A stretch of 51,033 bases of DNA from assembly GCA_938003955.1 (NCBI GenBank), contig CALKXE010000024.1, positions 1-51,033 on the forward strand, written 5' to 3'. The notes under the pieces are model-generated. The model saw only the letters and a program-made list of their open reading frames with translations, ran no database searches and was not told the DNA's origin. A program made the position numbers and the translations under genes. Numbering within the stretch: position 1 is the first letter of the stretch; each line of letters opens with the position of its first letter. Source of the stretch: an uncultured Saprospiraceae bacterium. GTDB lineage: Bacteria > Bacteroidota > Bacteroidia > Chitinophagales > Saprospiraceae. Shown here piece by piece: positions 8,082-19,600 of the stretch.

Positions 8082-9704
8082 ATGATAAAGAAAATTTTCT
8101 TTTTTGTATGTGTAATGTCTTTCTATAATGTTGATGCACAATATGTTAGTGGTGTTACGATTCCTGATTCTACAGTTACATTATCGACTGATGAATCCGA
8201 TAATTCTGTAAGGTTTGCAAATACTATAACCGCAGAAGATATGAAAAATCACCTAACAGTTATTGCTGGGGATGCTTTTCAGGGTCGTGAAACAGGGACT
8301 AGGGGAAATAACCTAGCTGGAGACTATATCTCTAATTATTTCAAGTCAATTGGAATGAAAAGCAAAGGAGTCGAGGGAAGTTACAGACAACCAGTAGCTT
8401 TTACATTTTCTAAGTGGGCAGATATTGACATTTTTGTTGGTGAGACGAGATACAAGCACCTATGGGATTTTCTTGCTTTTCCTGACAAGAATGAAAATAT
8501 GCCAGCAATAACATCAGCTGAGGTAGTCTACTTAGGTTACGGTATAGATGATGCAAAATATAGCGACTACAAAAAGAATGATGTAGCTGGAAAAATTATC
8601 ATGATCAATAAAGGAGAGCCATTAAAAAAAGATAGTACATCTTGGATTACGGGTTCGTCAGAAATGTCGGATTGGACTACAGATATCAACAAAAAACTAG
8701 AAGCAGCTAAAAAGAATGGTGTCAAACTGGTGTTGATTATCGAAGATGACATAAAAAAGATGCTTGGTGAGAACAGAAGAAAATTATTAGGCTCAGTAGT
8801 ATCATTGGGTGACTTAACCAGAGAAGAAATAACAATAGCTAACCACGCTTACATCTCAAGCACAATTGCAAAAGAAATCATTGGTGAAAAGACCAAAAAA
8901 ATCATAAAGTCAAGAAAGAGATCGAACAAAAAAGGTAAAGCTTGTGACGTGAAACTTACGACACCATTTGTAATGAATATGAATAAAGAAGCGACAGTGC
9001 TTAACGGAAGTAATGTCCTATCTTATATTGAAGGAACAGATAAAAAAGACGAAGTAGTAGTCGTATCAGCTCACTATGATCACCTAGGTATGAGAGGTGA
9101 TGACATATACAATGGTGCGGATGATAATGGATCAGGAACTACCACCGTTTTAGAATTAGCTGAAGCATTCCGACTAGCTGAATCTGCAGGTTTTGCACCA
9201 AGAAGAAGTATAGCATTCTTATTAGTAACAGGAGAAGAGAAAGGTCTTCTTGGATCTGAGTACTACTCAGAGAACCCAATTTTTGATCTAAAGAATACCG
9301 TAGCCGATGTAAATATTGATATGGTAGGAAGAGTAGATCAAAAGTATACTAATAACCCTAACTATATTTATGTAATCGGATCAGACAGACTGAGTACTGA
9401 TCTACATAAGGTAAACGAAGCTGCGAATAAAAAATATGCTGGATTGACTTTGGATTATACTTATAACTCTGAAGAAGATCCAAATAGATATTATTTCAGA
9501 TCGGATCATTACAACTTTGCTAAAAAAGGGGTTCCTGCAATTTTCTTTTTTAATGGAGTGCACGCAGACTATCACAAAGCAACTGATACAGTAGACAAGA
9601 TCAACTTTGAGAAAATGGCAAAAGTAGGCAAGTTGATTTTCCACACAACCTGGGAAATAGCAAACCGTGAAGAAAGATTAAAAGTAGACGGAAAGATCAG
9701 ATAG
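8082..9704 (+). CDS. Exported M28-family zinc peptidase
   Basis: I start at the second Met (8082; MIKKIFFFVCVMSFYNVDAQ), which gives a clean signal peptide cut after Ala-Gln; an ATG at 8064 in the same frame would add six residues. The mature protein has a protease-associated-like insert (VVYLGYGIDDAKYSDYKKND) and then the M28 catalytic domain. Numbering from 8064, the zinc ligand is His337 in SAHYDHLG, the bridging Asp lies in NGADDNGSG, the catalytic Glu is in TGEEKGLLGSEY, and a later Asp ligand is in VNIDMVGR. M28 enzymes are aminopeptidases or carboxypeptidases that trim peptides in the periplasm or outside the cell. The gene stands alone after a double terminator. Confidence 0.9.
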   Translation: MIKKIFFFVCVMSFYNVDAQYVSGVTIPDSTVTLSTDESDNSVRFANTITAEDMKNHLTVIAGDAFQGRETGTRGNNLAGDYISNYFKSIGMKSKGVEGSYRQPVAFTFSKWADIDIFVGETRYKHLWDFLAFPDKNENMPAITSAEVVYLGYGIDDAKYSDYKKNDVAGKIIMINKGEPLKKDSTSWITGSSEMSDWTTDINKKLEAAKKNGVKLVLIIEDDIKKMLGENRRKLLGSVVSLGDLTREEITIANHAYISSTIAKEIIGEKTKKIIKSRKRSNKKGKACDVKLTTPFVMNMNKEATVLNGSNVLSYIEGTDKKDEVVVVSAHYDHLGMRGDDIYNGADDNGSGTTTVLELAEAFRLAESAGFAPRRSIAFLLVTGEEKGLLGSEYYSENPIFDLKNTVADVNIDMVGRVDQKYTNNPNYIYVIGSDRLSTDLHKVNEAANKKYAGLTLDYTYNSEEDPNRYYFRSDHYNFAKKGVPAIFFFNGVHADYHKATDTVDKINFEKMAKVGKLIFHTTWEIANREERLKVDGKIR

Positions 9705-9785
9705 GAATCAAACGAATCTATAGTTTAAATCGTTATTGATAATACGCCTAAGAATGGTTAACATATCTGGTGTAAAAAGAATAAT

Positions 9786-11153
9786 ATGAATATTAGAAAT
9801 ATAATACTTGCTTGTTTTCTTTTGATTGTCGTCAATGCAAAGGCTCAAGACCAATCTTTTCTTATAGATAAGGTAGTAGCAAAAGTAGGAAGTGAATTTA
9901 TCCTCCTTTCAGAAGTAGAAGATCAATATGCATACAGCATCACTCAGGACGCTTCACTAGACGAAAACATCAAGTGTGAAATCTTAGATGGATTGATCGC
10001 TCAGAAGTTGATTATCTATCAAGCAAAATTAGATAGTGTTGATGTATCTGATCAAGAAGTAGAAGGTCAACTTACATTAAGATTTGAAAACATTCTACGT
10101 CAGATGAATGGGGACGAAGAATTCTTCCGTGATTACTATGGAGCTAGTGTAGTAGAAATGAAAGAAAGATATAGAGATGATCAAAAACAACAGATTCTTG
10201 CGGAAAGAATGCAGATGAAATTGATTAATTCTGTAACTATTACACCTGATGAAGTTCAAAAATTCTATGATGCAATTCCTAAGGACAGTCTTCCTTTCCT
10301 AGATTCAGAAGTTGAATTAGGGGAATTAGTAATCAAACCACAAGTGAATGAGAAGCAAAAGAAAATAGCACAAGAAAAACTTGAGAGAATAAGAGAAAAA
10401 ATAGTTTCGGGCGAAAAAACAATCGAAGAATTAGCTTTAAAGTACTCAATGGATCCAGGTTCAGGAGCACGTGGTGGAGATTTAGGATTTGCCAAGAGAG
10501 GGTCTTATGTTCCAGAATTTGAAGCTACAGTATTCGGTCTAAAGAAAGATGAATTGTCTGATGTTATAGAAACGGAATACGGTTTTCATATTATCAAAAT
10601 GCTTGAAAGAAGAGGAAATAGTGTGAGAGCAAGACATATTTTGATCAAACCTGACATTACAGAAACGGATAATCAAAATGCTCGAGACCTATTAGATAGT
10701 GTAAGAACTCTAATCCAAGTAGACTCTATTTCTTTTGAGGCTGCTGTAAAAAAATATTCTGACAAGAAGGCTGAAAGCTATAATAACAATGGTAGAATTA
10801 AAAACAGAGCTACTGGTAATAATTTCTTCCGAACTGAGGAGCTAGAATATGATGAATATATCGAGATTATAGATATGGAACCAAGTGATGTTACAAGTGT
10901 ATTGGAAGGCAAAGATTTTGTTGGTGAAAGACAATACAGAATTCTGCAATTACAATCAATAACAGAACCACACCAGGCGAATCTTAAGCAAGATTATAGC
11001 AAGATATCCCAATTTGCAAAAGAGGGTAAAAAATCAGAATACTTTTCTAGTTGGATAGAAGAAAAATTAAAAGAAACTTTTATCGAGCTTAATCCTATCT
11101 ATAAATATTGTGATAATTTAAAGCAATATGTAAAGAGTAGTAAAAAAATGTAA
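9786..11153 (+). CDS. SurA-like periplasmic peptidyl-prolyl isomerase/chaperone
   Basis: 455 aa with a signal peptide ending in NAKAQ. The N-terminal helical chaperone segment (LIDKVVAKVGSEFILLSEVEDQ) is the classic SurA_N motif. Two parvulin (PpiC) domains follow: about residues 167-270, with DPGSGARGGDLGFAKRG and YGFHIIKM, and about 275-395, starting VRARHILIKPD. The second domain looks degenerate, with no clear GGxLGW equivalent. The role is folding or escort of outer-membrane beta-barrel proteins in the periplasm. It lies 81 bp downstream of the M28 gene without an evident terminator between, so read-through is possible. Confidence 0.9.
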   Translation: MNIRNIILACFLLIVVNAKAQDQSFLIDKVVAKVGSEFILLSEVEDQYAYSITQDASLDENIKCEILDGLIAQKLIIYQAKLDSVDVSDQEVEGQLTLRFENILRQMNGDEEFFRDYYGASVVEMKERYRDDQKQQILAERMQMKLINSVTITPDEVQKFYDAIPKDSLPFLDSEVELGELVIKPQVNEKQKKIAQEKLERIREKIVSGEKTIEELALKYSMDPGSGARGGDLGFAKRGSYVPEFEATVFGLKKDELSDVIETEYGFHIIKMLERRGNSVRARHILIKPDITETDNQNARDLLDSVRTLIQVDSISFEAAVKKYSDKKAESYNNNGRIKNRATGNNFFRTEELEYDEYIEIIDMEPSDVTSVLEGKDFVGERQYRILQLQSITEPHQANLKQDYSKISQFAKEGKKSEYFSSWIEEKLKETFIELNPIYKYCDNLKQYVKSSKKM

Positions 11154-11226
11154 CCTTTTGTTGGCCATAGAAAGTATACAGAAGTCATTTTTGCTTTTCG
11201 CAATTGATAGAAAGTAAAATAAGCAT

Positions 11227-11270
11227 AAAACAAAAAAGCAATTCTGAAATCAGAATTGCTTTTTTGTTTT
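11227..11270. terminator. Bidirectional terminator between the convergent surA-like and PUR genes
   Basis: A 21-bp perfect inverted repeat with a 2-nt centre. A-rich left and T-rich right arms give U tracts for transcripts on both strands, and the core is GCAATTCTGA/TCAGAATTGC. Confidence 0.92.
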
Positions 11271-11289
11271 AGTTAAATGTCAAACCGAT

Positions 11290-11688
11290 TTACCAGCTCA
11301 CATCCTCTTCACTAACATCAGAACCGGCATTGTCTCCACCAGATGTTGATTCAACAATAGGAGCTGAACTTTCTATTTTTACTTCATTTTTCTCTTTCAG
11401 TGCTTGTTCTTTTTCCCATTCTTCATGCCTTCTTTCGTATTGAGCATAATCATAGTCAGGCATCAGTTCTGTTTTTACATGGTTGATAACATCATTCAAA
11501 CCATTTTGAAATCTATTAAAATCCTCTTTGTAAACAAAAATCTTATGCCTTTCAACACCATCTCCATTGAACCTTTTTGTGCTTTCAGTCAGTGTGATAT
11601 AGAAATCTTTACCCTTAGTCTCTCGAACATCAAAAAAATATGTCCTCCTTTTTCCAGCTTTAACTTTTGAAGTGTAGACACTTTCCAT
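11290..11688 (-). CDS. PUR-alpha-like nucleic-acid-binding protein (DUF3276)
   Basis: About 132 aa from the second Met (MESVYTSKVKAGKRRTYFFD); the frame also opens at 11712, eight codons upstream. The body is a single PUR repeat: strands with KAGKRRTYFFDVR, DFYITLTEST, HKIFVYKEDFNRF, then a helix (FQNGLNDVINHVKTEL). The tail is acidic and low-complexity, ending in SEEDVSW. DUF3276/PUR proteins are widespread in Bacteroidota and spirochaetes and bind single-stranded DNA or RNA; a regulatory or RNA-chaperone role is likely but not defined here. It is monocistronic and convergent with the surA-like gene. Confidence 0.88.
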   Translation of the reverse strand: MESVYTSKVKAGKRRTYFFDVRETKGKDFYITLTESTKRFNGDGVERHKIFVYKEDFNRFQNGLNDVINHVKTELMPDYDYAQYERRHEEWEKEQALKEKNEVKIESSAPIVESTSGGDNAGSDVSEEDVSW

Positions 11689-11901
11689 GTTATAATTTCC
11701 TTCCTTATTCACAGCCCGATATTTTATTAATTATTCATTTACTCCATAAATGTAACCAAACTTTGCAAAGTGATAAATTTTTTAACAATAAAATCTCTAG
11801 ATTCGAAAATCAGAATTGATCCCTAAGTCAATATTTCTACTTGTTTCGAGTGAAATATTGACATCAGAACTAATAATAATATATACTTCACCACAACTCA
11901 A

Positions 11902-11934
11902 TTGCCTAAAACTATGTTTTAATCTCTACATTTG
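11902..11934 (+). promoter_or_regulatory. Promoter for the ABC exporter (TTG-N22-TACATTTG)
   Basis: TTG at 11902-11904 and TACATTTG at 11927-11934 fit the Bacteroidota -33/-7 layout. The expected transcript start near 11940 gives a leader of about 20 nt before the TTG start codon at 11959. Confidence 0.55.
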
Positions 11935-11958
11935 TAAATCATAAAGAAAAGCGCATTA

Positions 11959-13737
11959 TTGAAAAATCTTCAACATCTTAATAAATATTTCTACAAGTAC
12001 AGAGTTCGTTTTGGGCTAGGTATCATATTTGTAGCCTTATCCAATTATTTTGGTGTCCTTATTCCTCAAAAAATAAGAGAAGCTTTAGATTTTGTACAAG
12101 ATAAAATCATTGCATACAAGGGCGCAGAAGAGGGCATGAAAGAGGTCGTCTATAGTGAACTTGGCGATGCTTTGTTAACATTTGCAGCTGTTGTCATTGG
12201 CTTCAGTATTCTCAAAGGAATATTCATGTACTTTATGAGACAGACAATAATAGTTATGTCTCGGTTGATAGAATATGATCTTAGAAAAGAGATCTTTGGC
12301 CATATGGAAATGATGGATCTAGCCTATTTCAAAAGGAATAAAACAGGTGACTTCATGTCTCGTATTTCGGAAGATGTAAGTAAAGTAAGAATGTATCTTG
12401 GCCCAGCTATATTATATGGAATTAACCTTGTAACCCTATTTTCACTTACTATTTTTGCGATGTTCAAGGTAAGTGTTACGCTTTCCCTTTATACATTGAT
12501 TCCTTTACCGTTCCTATCCCTTACAATCTATTATGTAAGTAGTAAGATCAATTTTAGATCAAGCTTAATCCAAAAGCAACTATCGCAGTTGACAAGTAAT
12601 GCACAGGAAGTCTTTTCTGGAATTCGAGTTATAAAGTCTTATGTAAAGGAGAATCAATTCGGTAAATATTTCGAAGAAGAATGCGAAGACTTTAAATCAA
12701 AATCACTTGACCTAGCTCGTATATCTGCTTTTTTCTTTCCGGTAATGATTTTCATGATTAGTGCTAGTACGTTGATTGTAGTCTATGTTGGTGGCCTCGA
12801 AGTCGCCAAAGGCAATATCACAACCGGTAATATTGCTGAGTTCATCATATATGTAAACATGCTTACATGGCCCGTCACATCTATAGGATGGATAGCATCG
12901 CTTATACAACAAGCTGAAGCCTCTCAAGAAAGAATCAACGAACTACTTAATGAAGAGTCAACCTTAGATAGGTCAGGGGTTTCTACTGAGAATTTAGAAG
13001 GTGATATTAGATTTGAAAATGTCAGTTTCACTTATCCTGACACAGGGATAGAAGCCTTGAAAAATATTTCTTTCCACTTAAAAAAAGGAGAGAAAATGGC
13101 GATCATAGGAAAGACAGCTTCAGGTAAATCGACCATCGCAGATCTTATATTAAGAATGTACGATGTGACTGAAGGTAAATTAATGATTGACAATCAAAAT
13201 GTAAAATCTGTCAATCTAGATAACCTTCGTAGGAAGATTGGATACGTGCCACAAGACGTGTTCTTGTTTTCCGATTCTGTGACGAATAATATAAGTTTCG
13301 GTGTTGGAGAGGTTGATCAATCAAAAGCCGAAAAGTATGCAGCGCATGCTGCTATTCATAATGAAATAAGTAATCTTCCCGAAGGATATCAAACCATGAT
13401 GGGTGAACGTGGAGTAACTCTTTCTGGTGGTCAAAAACAAAGAATTTCTATAGCGCGTGCATTCATCAAAGACCCAGATATTGTAATTTTAGATGATTGC
13501 TTGTCTGCAGTAGATACTGATACCGAGCAGCAGATCATGCAATATCTCAATGTTGCTCTCAAAAACAGAACTTCAATTATTATCACTCATAGAATTCACA
13601 ATCTCATGGAATTCGATAAGATACTCGTATTAGAAGATGGGAAAATAGCTGAAATTGGTACACATGACGAATTGATTGCCAGCGGCGGATACTATAAGGA
13701 GATGCTAGAGCAACAAAGTATCAGTGAAGAAGTGTAG
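11959..13737 (+). CDS. ABC exporter half-transporter (permease fused to ATPase), MdlA-like
   Basis: 592 aa. Residues about 1-330 are a six-helix exporter membrane domain and 345-585 the ATPase. Visible motifs: Walker A GKTASGKST (384-392), signature LSGGQKQR (488-495), Walker B VILDD (509-513) and an H-loop in ITHR. Asp513 replaces the usual catalytic Glu. The sequence DDCLSAVDT is typical of the degenerate subunit of heterodimeric exporters (TM287, MdlA-like), though some homodimers also carry Asp. Translation appears to start at TTG 11959. No partner half-transporter lies next to it in this window. The substrate (lipid, peptide or drug) is unknown. The TMEM220-like gene begins 29 bp downstream. 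Confidence 0.88.
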   Translation: MKNLQHLNKYFYKYRVRFGLGIIFVALSNYFGVLIPQKIREALDFVQDKIIAYKGAEEGMKEVVYSELGDALLTFAAVVIGFSILKGIFMYFMRQTIIVMSRLIEYDLRKEIFGHMEMMDLAYFKRNKTGDFMSRISEDVSKVRMYLGPAILYGINLVTLFSLTIFAMFKVSVTLSLYTLIPLPFLSLTIYYVSSKINFRSSLIQKQLSQLTSNAQEVFSGIRVIKSYVKENQFGKYFEEECEDFKSKSLDLARISAFFFPVMIFMISASTLIVVYVGGLEVAKGNITTGNIAEFIIYVNMLTWPVTSIGWIASLIQQAEASQERINELLNEESTLDRSGVSTENLEGDIRFENVSFTYPDTGIEALKNISFHLKKGEKMAIIGKTASGKSTIADLILRMYDVTEGKLMIDNQNVKSVNLDNLRRKIGYVPQDVFLFSDSVTNNISFGVGEVDQSKAEKYAAHAAIHNEISNLPEGYQTMMGERGVTLSGGQKQRISIARAFIKDPDIVILDDCLSAVDTDTEQQIMQYLNVALKNRTSIIITHRIHNLMEFDKILVLEDGKIAEIGTHDELIASGGYYKEMLEQQSISEEV

Positions 13738-13766
13738 CATCTACATAACAAACTCCTAACGTAAAG

Positions 13767-14111
13767 ATGATTCATAAAATAATAGCGGCAGTTTATATTC
13801 TCTGTGCAGCGGTACAATATAATGATCCTGACTTCTATATATGGATACCTCTTTATCTCATTCCTGCGGCCATTGCTATTGCATACGATAGAGGTTGGAA
13901 AAACAGTAAAGTTATACTCGGTGTATGCATCTTCTTTGCATTAGCTATGTCCCTATATACGCCAGATGTCATTTCTTGGATTAAGAATGGTACTCCAACC
14001 ATTACTGGTTCAATGAAGGCAGAAAGTCCTTTTATCGAATTTGTAAGAGAGTTCTTTGGTTTGGGACTTTGTTTGCTAGGCGTTCTTTGGTATTACAAGA
14101 AATGTAAATAG
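13767..14111 (+). CDS. TMEM220-family small membrane protein
   Basis: 114 aa with four hydrophobic segments (about residues 4-18, 24-40, 48-66 and 92-110). The family signature is the AAVQYNDPDFYIWIPLY block near the N-terminus, in which Q-x-NDPD and the following aromatic residues are the conserved features. The function of TMEM220-like proteins is not known. The gene follows the ABC exporter by 29 bp on the same strand and is probably co-transcribed; whether the products interact is unknown. Confidence 0.8.
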   Translation: MIHKIIAAVYILCAAVQYNDPDFYIWIPLYLIPAAIAIAYDRGWKNSKVILGVCIFFALAMSLYTPDVISWIKNGTPTITGSMKAESPFIEFVREFFGLGLCLLGVLWYYKKCK

Positions 14112-14120
14112 TCTTTTAAA

Positions 14121-14153
14121 ATAAAAAACTCCGTAGAAATGAATCCACGGAGT
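14121..14153 (-). terminator. Intrinsic terminator after atpC
   Basis: Stem ACTCCGT/ACGGAGT (14128-14134 with 14147-14153). Read on the minus strand it is followed by TTTTTAT, so it terminates the atpDC transcript. It may also slow plus-strand transcripts, but there is no T run on that side. Confidence 0.8.
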
Positions 14154-14185
14154 CCCGATTATTATCAATTAGTCGCTATTGGAGA

Positions 14186-14443
14186 CTAATTATTTGTATC
14201 TTCTACACCTTGCACAAGAAGAGAAACTTCTTTCCCTAATACTTCAATAAAACCTTTATTGATGTTGAAAGTTTTTCTTTCGCCTGATGCTGTTATTATT
14301 CTTACTTCTCCAGATACTAGACTTGATACTATAGGTGCGTGACCTTTCAATACCTCAAACTGTCCAGTAGTTCCTGGAACCTTCACAGATTCTATTCCTC
14401 CTTGGAAGATTTCTTTCTCTGGTGTTAGTACTATTAATTCCAT
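14186..14443 (-). CDS. atpC: F1Fo ATP synthase epsilon subunit (short form)
   Basis: 85 aa, covering only the N-terminal beta-sandwich of epsilon (ELIVLTPEKEIFQGGIESVKVPG, then GHAPIVSSLVSGEVRI). The C-terminal helical hairpin, which inhibits ATP hydrolysis in longer homologues, is absent. Short epsilon subunits are common in Bacteroidota, so this is probably not a truncation. Epsilon couples the gamma rotor to the c-ring. It follows atpD with a 122-bp gap containing repeated short motifs and is bounded by a terminator. Confidence 0.92.
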   Translation of the reverse strand: MELIVLTPEKEIFQGGIESVKVPGTTGQFEVLKGHAPIVSSLVSGEVRIITASGERKTFNINKGFIEVLGKEVSLLVQGVEDTNN

Positions 14444-14565
14444 TTTTATTCGATATTTAGACGTTTCGACGATAGACGTTTCGACAATAAACGATTTTCA
14501 TTTTCTAATATAGAATATCGAAAAGTGAAACGATCTAAAAGTCTAATAGTCTAGTAGTCTATAAC
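14444..14565. repeat. Repeat-rich spacer between atpD and atpC
   Basis: The spacer carries a direct repeat, GACGTTTCGAC (two copies about 15 bp apart near 14461-14484), and a run of AGTCTA-type words. Positions 14517-14541 match 46163-46187 at 23 of 25 bases, and the word TCTAAAAGTCTAA recurs near 50734-50746. It looks like a degenerate dispersed intergenic repeat inserted inside an operon. Confidence 0.6.
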
Positions 14566-16203
<1,638 letters not shown>

Positions 16204-16362
16204 TTAGTGGTTTCACACTAATATCTTCGCTTTAAACAAACTATTTTAGAATATGTGGCAAGTTATTTTTGTCGTGACGGAATCTAGTCTTGAGAAAGCA
16301 TGCTTTTAATATCACTTTAATTATACAATTTAGAATAAATTGCTTTGATATAAATCATTAGC

Positions 16363-16558
16363 ATGACCAATAGACTAATTGTATTTTTACTTTTGCTCAC
16401 ACATTATGTCTGCACCGTTTTTAGAATTTGCCGGTGGACTTTCCAAATACGATTACTCTCAACCTGAAGAATCTAAATATTCTAATTCCGTTGAAACCGG
16501 AGCAGGGTACATCTTTCTTAATGGTATCGATGATGTAAGTTTTAAGATTAAAAAATAG
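16363..16558 (+). pseudogene. Remnant of an outer-membrane beta-barrel protein gene (copy 1)
   Basis: An ATG at 16363 opens a signal-peptide-like sequence (MTNRLIVFLLLLTHYVC). The frame then has to shift by one near 16410 to continue as APFLEFAGGLSKYDYSQPEE and onward, stopping at 16558 after about 50 codons. This matches the start of the decayed gene at 20182 (QIVFLLF, then ELGGGVSKYHFSLPDD). It is therefore a frameshifted and C-terminally deleted paralogue. Together the two remnants bracket the large secreted BNR protein. Confidence 0.7.
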
Positions 16559-16679
16559 AAAATTCATCTTTAGTATCATTAGATCTAACGCAAAAGCTTT
16601 GCCCCTCTTAAACCAAATGACTGGTTAAAAAGTTAATAAAGAAAGTATTACTTTTAGTTTGGTTAAATCATTACTTGTT

Positions 16680-19600
16680 ATGAAATATATTTTCTCAGTT
16701 CTTTTGATTAGTTGCTTTTTCTTCACTTCAGCTCAGCAGCAGTTTACAATATATGATGATATACCTGGACATTGTAGTTCGATAAAGCCGAGCTATCAAG
16801 AAGGTTTTCCTGAATGGGCTAAGATGCTTTATCAAGATGAGATTAATTATAATGAAATATCTATAGCTTTTGACAAGTGGGAACAAAGCGGAGAAAAGAC
16901 TTTTAGATCTGTCCGAAGGTATTATAAGAATTGGTCAAAAGCGATTTTACCATATGCAGACAGTTACGGAACTATCCGTCTACCAGATATGGACGAATAT
17001 AGAAATGCTCTTTATAAGAATCAAAAAGCAACGGCAGGATTATCCTCTTCTAGGTCTGAAGGAGAATGGACATTTCTAGGACCAAAAGAGACTTACTACA
17101 TAGATTATGGTGGCAGCTCTACACTGACAGGGACTGCGGCTTGGCAGGTAAATGTTTATTCGTTTGATATCGCTGAAACGAATGAAAACATCCTTTATTT
17201 AGGAACAGAAACTGGTTTTATAAATAAGACGATAGACAAAGGATCCACATGGAGTCAAGTAGGATTAGATTATAATTTTGGAGGAGGAATAAATGATATT
17301 ATCATACATCCTTTAAATGAGGATATTGTGTATGCGGCTGGTGGGCAGCAAATACACAAGACTTTAAATGGTGGAGTCACTTGGACACCAATGGTACCAT
17401 TAGATTATGTAATCTCTTCTGATAAGATAGAAATGGATCCTGATGATAATGAGAAAATTTATGCAGCTGCAAAAGATGGACTTTATATAACGACAAACGG
17501 AGGAAGTGATTGGACAAAGGTATATGATGCTCGAGCGTATGATGTTCAACGTCATCCAGTAAATCCCAATATTGTATATGGATTGGTGATTGTAGATAAT
17601 ATCTATGCTATTATTATCTCTATTGATGGAGGACAGACCTTTGCTATCGACAATAGTTTTCCAGATGACATTGCATTAGTTAATGGAGGATTGATTGCTA
17701 CATCTGCTGCAGATCCTGAAAAATTATATGCTATGGTATTGACGTCAAACAATACTCCATATATTTATAAAAAGAGCGATGGAGTATGGTCCATTATCGC
17801 TACAGGCCGTACCGACGAGTTTCCAGGAGATAACGGACAAGGATATTATGATTTTGTATTTGAAGTATCTGATCACGATCCCAACTTAATATTTGCTGGT
17901 ACTACATCTTTGTATAAATCAGAAAATGCAGGAGAGACGTTTACAGCTGTAGGAGGTTATATTGGAGATTTTTATATACACCCAGATATTCAAGATCTAA
18001 GGATTTTAGATGATGGAGAGATTTGGGTATCTACTGATGGTGGTATCAGCTATTCTTCCGATTATTTTTCGGAGACTTCTAATTATTCCGCTAAATTAAA
18101 TGGTGTTGTCGGTTCTGATATGTGGGGGTTTGATCAAGGATGGAATGAAGATATAGTTGTTGGAGGCAGGTATCACAATGGAAATATAAGCATAGCAGAC
18201 TTTTATGGGAGTAAGGCATTGAGAATGGGAGGTGCAGAATCACCAACAGGCTGGGTAGTAAAAGGTAAAAGCAGACGTGTAGTTTTTGATGAATTGGGTG
18301 ATGGGTTTATATTGCCGACTTCCGCGGAAGCCCAACAAGTAGGCAGGTTTAAGTTTGGACTTCATCCTAATATGGATAATTCAGGAAGGCTTAGAGGGAA
18401 TCTCGTTTATCATCCAAATTATTTTGGAACTATAACGATGTGTTCTGGAAATGCGCTTTGGCAAAGTGAAGATTCAGGAGTCTCTTATTCTATGATTTCT
18501 GCATTTGATTTTAAAGTTCGTTATTTTGATATTTCCAATCATAATCCAGATATAATTTATGCGGATGTTCTTTATTCGGGTCTTAAAAAATCAGAAGACG
18601 GTGGACTGACATGGGAATCTAAGCCATCTCTAACTACAATGCCAAATGGAGATAGTGGTTGGTTAGGCAAGCTGTTTTTTGCAATTTCTCCGACAGATGA
18701 GAACACCTTGTATGCATGCCAACAAAATAGTTCTTTCAACACAGCAGATAATGGTAGGATTTTTAAATCTATTGATGGAGGAGATACTTGGGAAGATTGG
18801 ACGAATGGATTATCAGTATATACAAAAGGGATTGTCGTTCAGTCAAATGAAAATGGGGATGATCTTGTATATTTATTTACGAATGCTAGAGATAAGATTG
18901 CACAAGTATTAACAAGGGGAGAAAATGATGAAGAATGGGAGGATTATAGTGACGGTTATCCTGCGGGATTTCGAGTGAATCTTGCTCTGCCTTTTTATAG
19001 GGACAGTAAGTTAAGAGTATCAGGTAATGGTGGAGTTTGGGAGTCTGCGTTAAAAGACAAAAATTTTGCCCCTATAATTAATCCTTGGGTGGAAAGGTAT
19101 AGATACAAATGCGCTACAGATACCGTGTTTTTTAACGATCATTCAATGATAGATCATGAGGGTGCTGAATGGACATGGGCTATTACTCCAGACCCTGTGT
19201 ATATATCAGATGCTAATAGTAGAAATCCAAAAGTTGTGCTTGGCAATGTTGGTGAGTATGATGTAACCATAACGATCACTAAAAATGGGGTAGGTTATAG
19301 TAAAACGATAGAGGATATGGTAGTGGTATTAGGATGTCCGTCCATTGAGAATTGTGATAATCCTGCAGATATACCAAAAGATGATTGGAGTCTAGTGTCT
19401 GTAAGCAGTGAAGATTTGAATCAACCTGGTCGTGCGAGAATGGCTTTTGACAATAACCTTTCTACTATATGGCATACTGATCGGTCATCTGATGATATTG
19501 ATTACCCACATGAAATGATTGTAGATATGGGTGCTAGTTATAATGTAAATTCATTTACCAATGAGCCACGGCAATATGGAATAGAGCTAAGAATTAAAGA

